From Capnocytophaga haemolytica (GTDB lineage Bacteria > Bacteroidota > Bacteroidia > Flavobacteriales > Flavobacteriaceae), in NCBI RefSeq assembly GCF_001553545.1, contig NZ_CP014227.1:845001-909000 (forward strand): DNA of 64,000 nucleotides. The letters run 5' to 3'. This document shows, one piece after another, positions 53,745 through 59,648 of the stretch. Position numbers and translations under genes: made by a program. The first letter of the stretch is position 1; each line of letters starts with the position of its first letter. The notes under the pieces are model-generated. The model was not told where the DNA came from. It was given only the letters and a program-made list of their open reading frames with translations, and did not search any database.

Positions 53745-54305
53745 CTACGGTAAAAGCACCTCTTTTTTGGTGATATTACCTGGGGTATCGGTAGCCGTTA
53801 CCTCAATTTTACCACCACTGACAGCACCATTAGCCACTGTTGCAGCATAAACCCATTGACCATCCTTCAGGGTAGCATTGCCCTGCTCAATAGTAGTGCC
53901 AGCCGAACTCTCAATCCTTACACCCACCTTGGTGAGCTTGAAGTTGTCCGACACCTTTGCAGTGATGGTGCTACCCACAGTCCCGTTGTAAGCATCAATG
54001 CTAATTGCATCAATTACAGCAGGTTTCAAGAAGTCAGAGATCGCCATATTATAGGCGCTGAGGTTGTACTTCTTGCCAGCTTCAGCATAACTCTGCTTCA
54101 GATCTGCATCTTCCAAAGCAGATTTGGCATAGCGTACAGCCTTAGCAAATTTGTCCATTTGCACCTGTTGCGAAGGTGCAATTTTGCTGCGCTTCGCAGG
54201 TGCTTTCGACACGATAGTGTGTCCGTTTCTTTGGCTAAAAACAAGTTGCTTACCAACTTTACCACTTAGCCCCTCAATTACGACATTGTTTTTGTTTACT
54301 GCCAT
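53745..54305 (-). CDS. GLSGKVGK-type conserved protein of unknown function (DUF6266-like N-terminus)
   Basis: 186 aa, no signal peptide. The N-terminus (VVIEGLSGKVGKQLVFSQRNG) resembles the FSGKVGxVVG start of DUF6266-type Bacteroidota proteins. A basic stretch (KAPAKRSKIAPSQQ) and a helical part (KFAKAVRYAKSALEDADLKQSYAEAG) follow. The C-terminal about 85 residues form an Ig-like module (DNFKLTKVGVRIESSAG, GGKIEVTATDTPGNITKKEV) as in bacterial surface or phage tail decorations. Function unknown. Its promoter carries AGTTGTA boxes shared with the phage-like operon, suggesting co-regulation. Confidence 0.7.
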   Translation of the reverse strand: MAVNKNNVVIEGLSGKVGKQLVFSQRNGHTIVSKAPAKRSKIAPSQQVQMDKFAKAVRYAKSALEDADLKQSYAEAGKKYNLSAYNMAISDFLKPAVIDAISIDAYNGTVGSTITAKVSDNFKLTKVGVRIESSAGTTIEQGNATLKDGQWVYAATVANGAVSGGKIEVTATDTPGNITKKEVLLP

Positions 54306-54336
54306 AGTTTAAAAAATATTTATTGATTCAACGATG

Positions 54337-54366
54337 CAAAAATACGACGTTTTTGAATTATGTCAA
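54337..54366 (-). promoter_or_regulatory. Promoter of the GLSGKVGK protein gene
   Basis: Minus-strand TATTTTTG (54337-54344), 19-nt spacer, TTG (54364-54366). Confidence 0.7.
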
Positions 54367-54391
54367 GTTTTAAAGTTGTAAATAAGTTGTA
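54365..54391. promoter_or_regulatory. Putative operator boxes (AAGTTGTA repeats)
   Basis: AAGTTGTA at 54373-54380 and 54384-54391 (11-bp phase), with a weaker AAGTTTTA at 54365-54372. They lie just upstream of the -33 element of the gene at 53745-54305. Confidence 0.5.
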
Positions 54392-54480
54392 AAACGTAGT
54401 CAACACAACAATCCACTTGATAATCAAGGATATACAAAGAGTGTATTTTCCATAAAAAATAAATTTCCGTGAATAAAAAC

Positions 54481-54510
54481 TTGCAAGTACAGATATTATC
54501 CGTATCTTTG
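54481..54510 (+). promoter_or_regulatory. NYN-domain gene promoter
   Basis: TTG (54481-54483), 19-nt spacer, TATCTTTG (54503-54510), 26 nt before the start. Confidence 0.8.
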
Positions 54511-54535
54511 CCCTTATAACAAAAGATTTTTCACG

Positions 54536-55279
54536 ATGGAAAAAGAGAAAATAGCACTCCTGATTGATGCGGATAATGCCAATAGCAACCTGATTGAGCA
54601 GATAATCAACGAGACAGGAAAATACGGACAGGTAACGATTCGTCGCATTTATGCCGATTGGACGAATGTACATAATAAGAACTGGAAAGATAAGCTCAAT
54701 TCATTCGCTATCAGACCTATACAGAAGTTTGAGTACACCAAAGGAAAGAACTCAACCGATACGGCACTTATCATTGATGCAATGGATTTGCTTCACTCAA
54801 AGATTATCGACGGTTTCTGTATTGTATCAAGCGACAGTGATTATACAGGGCTGGCAAACCGCATTCGCGAGGAGGGGATGACCATCATTGGCATTGGAAA
54901 GCGCCAGACTCCTGAGGCATTTAAAAAGGCTTGTGGTTCATTTATTTTGGAGGAAAACCTCTCGCAGGAAGAAAAACCTATAGAGGAGTTCAACAACTAC
55001 AAACTCATTGAAGAGGCTTTTGATATGGTCGTGTCAGTCAATGGATTAGCACTCCTATCACGCTTCTCTGACGCCTTAAAAAAGGTGGATCCTGAGTTTG
55101 ACTACCGCTCCTTTGGGTACAAAAATCTCACTTCTTTTTGCAAGGACTTAAAAGGATACGACACTTACTTGCACGACGATAAAACAACGATGTCACTTTA
55201 CAAGAAAGACAACAATAAGAGGGCTTCTAAGGCAACCAAAAAGAAACCTAAAAAATCTCAAGAAGCTGAGCACGAGTAA
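54536..55279 (+). CDS. NYN-domain putative RNase with C-terminal OST-HTH/LOTUS domain
   Basis: 247 aa. The N-terminal NYN (PIN-like) domain (about 1-135) has the acidic metal-binding set: LLIDADNAN, NSTDTALIIDAMDLL and VSSDSDYTGLANRIREEG. The C-terminal LOTUS/OST-HTH domain (about 150-225; YKLIEEAFDMVV, LSRFSDALKKVDPEFDYRSFGYKNLTSFCKDL) is an RNA-binding module also found in MARF1-type RNases. A lysine-rich tail follows. Known bacterial proteins of this build are suspected RNA nucleases. It faces the phage-like operon tail to tail and diverges from the GLSGKVGK gene. Confidence 0.85.
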   Translation: MEKEKIALLIDADNANSNLIEQIINETGKYGQVTIRRIYADWTNVHNKNWKDKLNSFAIRPIQKFEYTKGKNSTDTALIIDAMDLLHSKIIDGFCIVSSDSDYTGLANRIREEGMTIIGIGKRQTPEAFKKACGSFILEENLSQEEKPIEEFNNYKLIEEAFDMVVSVNGLALLSRFSDALKKVDPEFDYRSFGYKNLTSFCKDLKGYDTYLHDDKTTMSLYKKDNNKRASKATKKKPKKSQEAEHE

Positions 55280-55315
55280 GAACGCTTTCATCAATAGCAC
55301 AAATACAACTCTTTT

Positions 55316-55798
55316 TTACTTCCTATAAAAGTGTAGTACAATCATCCCTAAAAGTACTCCTATCCACGCCCACCAACGCCATTTCCGAAGTCTTGGATAG
55401 CTTTCATTTTTATAGGTGTATTGTTGTGCTGTGATTTCATTAAGAGTTTCGCTCACAGTGGTATACTGTTCTTTTTGAGCAATGCTCTGTTGCTTTTTGC
55501 AATAGGAAGATCGCCAGTGTAAGTGTCCTCCAGTAATGCTCAACACCTCAGTGTTCCCCTCTTGTGTATGGCTCAAAGTAAGTGGCCTGCTGCGCCCCAA
55601 ACTATCGTATTCTGACTCAATAATAAGGTCAGTTATAAGGGATAAATCACTTGTTATAAAGGCTTTAACCTTAGTAGTATCTGTGGTGTTTTTTACAATG
55701 TTTGTCTCATTAGAAAGTGCTATACTACTTTGTTGTTGCCTCACTTTACAGCTTAGCGACAACACTAATAGACTACATATTACAACAATTTTACTCAT
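55316..55798 (-). CDS. Unimolecular spanin-like lipoprotein (lysis cassette)
   Basis: 160 aa. It has an N-terminal lipoprotein signal with C17 (LLVLSLSC), a soluble middle with a helical, glutamine-rich segment, and a C-terminal transmembrane helix (WRWWAWIGVLLGMIVLHFY) ending in a short basic tail. Outer-membrane lipid anchor plus inner-membrane C-terminal helix is the topology of u-spanins, which fuse the two membranes at the last step of phage lysis. It directly follows, with 8-nt overlap, the endolysin gene, as expected. Sequence similarity to a known spanin was not tested. Confidence 0.65.
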   Translation of the reverse strand: MSKIVVICSLLVLSLSCKVRQQQSSIALSNETNIVKNTTDTTKVKAFITSDLSLITDLIIESEYDSLGRSRPLTLSHTQEGNTEVLSITGGHLHWRSSYCKKQQSIAQKEQYTTVSETLNEITAQQYTYKNESYPRLRKWRWWAWIGVLLGMIVLHFYRK

Positions 55799-56303
55799 TC
55801 TTATGCGTTTTTAGATGTTTTTCAATAGTTTTGATCACCTTTTTGAGGCGCTCTGCATAGTGAGGCGCAGTGGCATATCCTGCTTTGGCTACCTCATCAG
55901 CAAATTTATAAGCATCTGATTTATAAAGCATCGCCTTAGCATATCGCTTGTTTTCACTCAGTAGACGAGCGTGAGCAGTAAAGGCTTCCTCAGGACTTTT
56001 ATAACACATAAACCAATCCTTGACGATGTAGTGATACCACCCATCAGGCAATTGCTTTACCGTGACAATCTGTGGTAGTTTTAGCTGCTGTTTCAAAGTT
56101 ATTTCTTTGGTTACTAGTAGTTGTTTGCATTCCATAGGAGTGTTTTTAGTTGCCTTTACACCAAAAAAGTTGTACAAAGGGGTGTGTATTCCCCAACCGC
56201 TTTCCAAGGCAGCCTGAGCTAATATAAAAAGGTATGAAATACCTGTTTTCCGCTCACTTTCAAGGGCATAAGGTGTATACTTTTCAATAAATTCTCGTAT
56301 CAT
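55791..56303 (-). CDS. Phage-type glucosaminidase endolysin (GH73/FlgJ-like)
   Basis: 170 aa without a signal peptide. The glucosaminidase domain shows ILAQAALESGWG (catalytic Glu), YNFFGVKATKNTP, and the later segments WFMCYKSPEEAFTAHARLL and KAGYATAPHYAERL. It cleaves the GlcNAc-MurNAc linkages of peptidoglycan. The small size, lack of export signal and position between a holin-like gene and a spanin-like gene argue for a phage endolysin rather than a cell-division hydrolase. Confidence 0.85.
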   Translation of the reverse strand: MIREFIEKYTPYALESERKTGISYLFILAQAALESGWGIHTPLYNFFGVKATKNTPMECKQLLVTKEITLKQQLKLPQIVTVKQLPDGWYHYIVKDWFMCYKSPEEAFTAHARLLSENKRYAKAMLYKSDAYKFADEVAKAGYATAPHYAERLKKVIKTIEKHLKTHKNE

Positions 56304-56322
56304 ATCAGTTTGCTTTTAAATG

Positions 56323-56781
56323 TTAATTCGCATCATTAGCACTCGTTTCAGAAGGATGCTTTAGTATTTTTGAGATTTCTTTTAAGTCATTTTTATTTTT
56401 CAGGAGTTCTAAAAGAACTTCTGCCCCTTTGCTAAACCGCTGTTTTTCATCGGCTTTCTCGTAAATGCTCTTTAACTCTATAAACGAGAGGAAAAGAGCC
56501 CCAAAGAGGGTCAAGAAAGGAAACATCCACAAGGCGTAGCTGTAATAAACCTCTAAAAACCACACAGCGCTCATCTGCATTGCGTCCATCACAGTCAGTG
56601 CGATGAGCATATTGAAATACTGTGCAAATTTACTGACAGTTCGGCGGTAACCTATTGAATTTCTAGCTTCTCCGCACTGCCTTGCTTTTCGTATGCCACT
56701 CCATAAATCGGCTAAAATCATTATCATCACCAGTAGGTAGATACCTAAGATGATGGCTATTAGGGTGATTAATTTTTCCAT
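56323..56781 (-). CDS. Holin-like membrane protein
   Basis: 152 aa with an N-terminal helix (LITLIAIILGIYLLVMIMILADLW), two more helices (about 55-75 and 82-105) and a charged cytoplasmic C-terminus. It resembles the Bacteroidota phage holin family, with the ADLWSGIRKARQxGEARxSxGYRRTVSKFAQYFNML stretch after the first helix. It would permeabilise the inner membrane so the endolysin can pass. It overlaps the preceding gene by 13 nt. Confidence 0.8.
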   Translation of the reverse strand: MEKLITLIAIILGIYLLVMIMILADLWSGIRKARQCGEARNSIGYRRTVSKFAQYFNMLIALTVMDAMQMSAVWFLEVYYSYALWMFPFLTLFGALFLSFIELKSIYEKADEKQRFSKGAEVLLELLKNKNDLKEISKILKHPSETSANDAN

Positions 56782-57029
56782 AGTTCTAAAATTGTTTTTT
56801 CAATATTCTTAAAAAGGTGCTTGTAGGCATCATTACTCAGTAGCATGGCGTGCTTTGTGGTGTAATACGCTATGTTACTGACAGGTAGGTGAAGATACTC
56901 ACCTATCTCACGATAAGTACACAAAGTGTGCTTGCGGGCAATACCGCAAAAGAGTTTAAGCCCTGTGTGACTCTTCATCAGTGGGCAAGCAGTCTGTTGT
57001 ATGACAACATTTTCAATAGTATGCAACAT
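56769..57029 (-). CDS. DnaA domain IV-like small DNA-binding protein
   Basis: 86 aa. The segment ARKHTLCTYREIGEYLHLPVSNIAYYTTKH, then KHLFKNIEKTI, resembles the C-terminal DNA-binding domain of DnaA (helix-turn-helix plus basic helix, DHSTV-like position replaced by VSNIAYY). Such stand-alone domains occur in Bacteroidota phages. It may bind an origin or act as a regulator of the operon, possibly at the TACAACT boxes; that is inference. Length is too short for a full DnaA. Confidence 0.65.
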   Translation of the reverse strand: MLHTIENVVIQQTACPLMKSHTGLKLFCGIARKHTLCTYREIGEYLHLPVSNIAYYTTKHAMLLSNDAYKHLFKNIEKTILELWKN

Positions 57030-57054
57030 ATTTCTGTAGTTAGATTTTAATTTA

Positions 57055-57936
57055 TTATGTATTATTCTCTATTTTCCACTGGTAAAAAGCCCGTAGTAAA
57101 ACTTCCTTTTTTACAGAGAGTATTTTCCGTAATGCGTCTGTAAGTGGTTTGTTACCAGAGCCCTGATAATCAACATCACCTTGAGAGAGGAAGGTTTTGT
57201 AAGCAACACTCCACGAGATGTCTTTTCGTACTCTTTGCCTTAGAACCTGAGCTGTTTCCTCACGGAATTGTTGTAATTTCCTCTGGCTAAGCGCATTGAG
57301 AAAAGGCTTTAGCACCCCCTGCTTTCCCCACCAATTATAGACAAAACTGCACAAGGTAGGCAGTTGATTTGTCATTTTAAAATCCTCAAATGTTTGTATC
57401 ATATACGCCTCTACTTCAGTATCATAGCTATGTTTTGGCAACTGAGGGGCAGACTTCTCAGGGGCAATAGGCAGATGGTGGTCGCGCTGCAGTTGGCGGA
57501 GCCAGTGCTGGTATTTCACCAGTACAGAAGTTACATAACTTACATCAAAAAATTGGTAATGTTCGGTAACTGTACGTATCTTTTGTTCATCACCAGCGAG
57601 CTGATTGCTACGGTCGAGCTGAAAAGCCTTGTATATTTCCTCAAAAGAGAGAGAAGAAAAATGCCTGAGTATGGCATTTTTGATTTCACCCTTTTGGAGC
57701 TCATCAATGCTTCCTCTATAGCCCACCAGAAGGGTTATTCGCTGGAAAAGCTGTGCAAAACAGTCGGAAATAGCCTCAGAAGAATATTCTCTAATCTTCT
57801 TAAAATAAATGCATTGCGAGGCAAAACCGAGGTTGCTTTGCACAGGTATACTCGCCCCATTCATCTGCACAGATAGGCTAACTGCAGGGGCAACCTCTAT
57901 ACTTTCTATCACGGTATGTATTGCGTTTTCTAACAT
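57055..57936 (-). CDS. Unknown 293-aa protein of the phage-like operon
   Basis: Soluble, no signal, helix-rich. A central part (YVTSVLVKYQHWLRQLQRDHHLPIAPEK) and a C-terminal basic region (LRQRVRKDISWSVAYKTFL) suggest nucleic-acid or protein binding, but I recognise no family. Position between a replication-type gene and the DnaA-like gene suggests a replication accessory role. A perfect TACAACT-N4-AGTTGTA palindrome lies 19 nt before the start. Confidence 0.65.
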   Translation of the reverse strand: MLENAIHTVIESIEVAPAVSLSVQMNGASIPVQSNLGFASQCIYFKKIREYSSEAISDCFAQLFQRITLLVGYRGSIDELQKGEIKNAILRHFSSLSFEEIYKAFQLDRSNQLAGDEQKIRTVTEHYQFFDVSYVTSVLVKYQHWLRQLQRDHHLPIAPEKSAPQLPKHSYDTEVEAYMIQTFEDFKMTNQLPTLCSFVYNWWGKQGVLKPFLNALSQRKLQQFREETAQVLRQRVRKDISWSVAYKTFLSQGDVDYQGSGNKPLTDALRKILSVKKEVLLRAFYQWKIENNT

Positions 57937-57954
57937 TTGTCTTTATTATTTTCA

Positions 57955-57972
57955 TACAACTTTATAGTTGTA
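57955..57972. promoter_or_regulatory. Palindromic operator candidate TACAACT-N4-AGTTGTA
   Basis: Perfect 7-bp arms around TTAT, directly upstream of the unknown gene. The same half-site abuts the -7 boxes of two upstream promoters and recurs upstream of the GLSGKVGK gene. Confidence 0.55.
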
Positions 57973-57997
57973 AATTGTATTATCATTTAAAGCTAAC

Positions 57998-58786
57998 CTA
58001 CCAACCTTGTCCGTTGCTCACAAAGTCTATAAGCGTCTGTCGTCCAGCCACGTAATTTGTTTGTAAAGGCTTTACATTCTTAGGGTTATAAGTGTAGGCG
58101 GGTGGACTAACGCCTATGGGGGTGCCGTCGGGAGCAAGCTCAATAATAGGAGCCGCACCATTAGCAGGAAGCGGTGAGGTGCTCAGCCAGTTAGCCTCAA
58201 ATCCCTTCCATTGACGCTTGACAATATGTTCAAGTAGCTGATTTTTATCCATTTGTACTTTACTGACCTCACAGCAGAAATCGTGAAAAGCACGCTGACT
58301 ATTGATGGCTTTCTTCTCCTTGCGGATGCGCATCCAATCCTCAACCAGTGACGGAGAAAAACCCTCAGCAATGAGCGCTTTACGAAAATTGAATGACAAC
58401 TTTTTAGTCGTACATTCTTCAGCCTTAGGCGCCTCCACCACAGAAGCTGGTAGTACCTCAGTGGCAGACTTTTCCTCAGAAATAGTAGGTACTTCTCCTA
58501 CAACTACTTGGTTATCATCAATTTCTTTTCGTCCTCTTTTAGTTTTAGCAGCTAATATGCCACTTTTACCCCCTTTCTTGCCATTGAGATAACGCTCGTT
58601 ATTGGCATCAATCTGTGGTTTGATGAACTTAAAGATCGATTTTACAACAACATCATCGCTATCGTTGAGCTCACCATAGAGGGCATACCTACATAGCTTT
58701 TGTAGTACTGCAAGCTGGATACTTTCAGGAAGCTCTTCAATGCCTTCAAAGAAACTGCGATAGAATATAAAACTTTCTCTTTCCAT
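57998..58786 (-). CDS. DUF6291-like phage replication protein
   Basis: 262 aa from ATG 58786; the longer in-frame start lies beyond the -7 box. The N-terminus RESFIFYRSFFEGIEELPESIQLAVLQKLCRYALYGE matches the DUF6291 type found in replication modules of Bacteroidota phages, followed by a GGKSG motif that occurs after KPQIDANNERYLNGK. The C-terminal half carries FRKALIAEGFSPSLVEDWMRIRKEKKA, as in phage replication/helicase-loader proteins. First large gene of the operon. Confidence 0.72.
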   Translation of the reverse strand: MERESFIFYRSFFEGIEELPESIQLAVLQKLCRYALYGELNDSDDVVVKSIFKFIKPQIDANNERYLNGKKGGKSGILAAKTKRGRKEIDDNQVVVGEVPTISEEKSATEVLPASVVEAPKAEECTTKKLSFNFRKALIAEGFSPSLVEDWMRIRKEKKAINSQRAFHDFCCEVSKVQMDKNQLLEHIVKRQWKGFEANWLSTSPLPANGAAPIIELAPDGTPIGVSPPAYTYNPKNVKPLQTNYVAGRQTLIDFVSNGQGW

Positions 58787-58834
58787 AGTATATATAGGTT
58801 TTTGGCGTATTGTATATTGTTTTATTCGATACTG

Positions 58835-58865
58835 CAAATGTACAACAACTATTAAAATCATACAA
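58835..58865 (-). promoter_or_regulatory. Promoter of the DUF6291-like gene
   Basis: Minus-strand TACATTTG (58835-58842) with TTG at 58863-58865, 20-nt spacer. The 14 bp TGCAAATGTACAAC is shared with the promoter at 59362. Confidence 0.65.
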
Positions 58866-58956
58866 ACATTTTTAAGTATTTTTTATATATTAATACGTTT
58901 ATGATGTATAAATACCTGTCTTTATGTCTGTTGTGTAACACACTTTTTTTACAACA

Positions 58957-59121
58957 TTATTCGTATGATTTTGTAGGGTCACAAGCCACGTAAATGTTGT
59001 AATTAAATTCTGTATGTTCTCCCTGAGCAGCCTCAATGAGTCGCTCTTGTCGGCAGTATTCATCTGTAAAATAACCGTCGAGCGCAGCACACTGTTCAGT
59101 GGTAAGCACAATTGAGATCAA
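58957..59121 (-). CDS. Small unknown protein (54 aa), TTG start
   Basis: The ORF from TTG 59121 reads LISIVLTTEQCAALDGYFTDEY and ends DPTKSYE. A purine-rich GGAGAGAC precedes the TTG by a few bases. No ATG-initiated alternative exists in this frame. Unknown function. It sits between the 57-aa gene and the DUF6291-like gene, and its codon pattern is sensible, but it could be non-coding. Confidence 0.5.
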   Translation of the reverse strand: MISIVLTTEQCAALDGYFTDEYCRQERLIEAAQGEHTEFNYNIYVACDPTKSYE

Positions 59122-59142
59122 AGTCTCTCCATATTTTATAAA

Positions 59143-59316
59143 TTAATTGTTATCCAACTCTTTATAACTATCACCTCCTAAAGCAACATCAAGATAATAG
59201 ATACCACAATGTGCCAGTAGCACCAAGTTCTCAAGGCTGCTATCAGGGTGAGGAGTAAGACGCAAAAGCAGCTGCTTAAAGCGACTTTCTGAGAGTTCTT
59301 TTTCTTTGATTTTCAT
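59143..59316 (-). CDS. Small unknown protein (57 aa)
   Basis: ATG 59316; acidic and leucine-rich (KELSESRFKQLLLRL, ENLVLLAHCGIYYLDVALGG). No known family. It starts 46 nt after a TACATTTG box and is the first gene of the phage-like operon, a usual place for a small regulatory or anti-host protein. Confidence 0.6.
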   Translation of the reverse strand: MKIKEKELSESRFKQLLLRLTPHPDSSLENLVLLAHCGIYYLDVALGGDSYKELDNN

Positions 59317-59361
59317 TGTTGTATATTATAAATATTTACATCATTTGTTTGTATCACGATG

Positions 59362-59369
59362 CAAATGTA
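59362..59369 (-). promoter_or_regulatory. -7 box of the phage-like operon
   Basis: Minus-strand TACATTTG, overlapped by a TACAACTT box (59368-59375). No -33 TTG found. Confidence 0.6.
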
Positions 59370-59555
59370 CAACTTTTATGAATACCTATATAATTATTTG
59401 AAAGAAAATTTTTGTAAAATTTATAAAGTGTTGTAACTTAGATCGTAGTAATTAGCTCTTAGATTAAAAAAATGAACCTACAATAGCACGAGTGAATTAA
59501 CATTGTGATTATTAATTATTTACACACCTCACTCACTATTTTTTCACCATAAAGA

Positions 59556-59586
59556 TTTGGTATATTGAAAATTAGTTGTACCTTTG
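59556..59586 (+). promoter_or_regulatory. DPP11 gene promoter
   Basis: TTTG (59556-59559), 19-nt spacer, TACCTTTG (59579-59586). Confidence 0.75.
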
Positions 59587-59648
59587 CGGGGTTATAGTAT
59601 TTGCACTTTCTACTTAAAAGTGCCTTCATATCAAATATACACCTATAA

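Larger units (their letters stand above)
59317..59648. other. Gene-free 332 bp with divergent promoters
   Basis: It holds the phage-like operon promoter on the minus strand (59362-59369) and the DPP11 promoter on the plus strand (59556-59586). The middle is AT-rich with a further GTTGTAACTT at 59430. Confidence 0.65.

Noticed and set aside
54320..54673. ORF antisense to the start of the NYN gene
   Set aside because: Covers the promoters and operator boxes of two real genes; translation is hydrophobic and unstructured.
58899..59111. ATG-initiated 70-codon minus-strand ORF in the same stretch as the TTG-started 54-aa gene
   Set aside because: Different frame, poor composition; the TTG frame has a purine-rich leader and ends just before the next gene's promoter.
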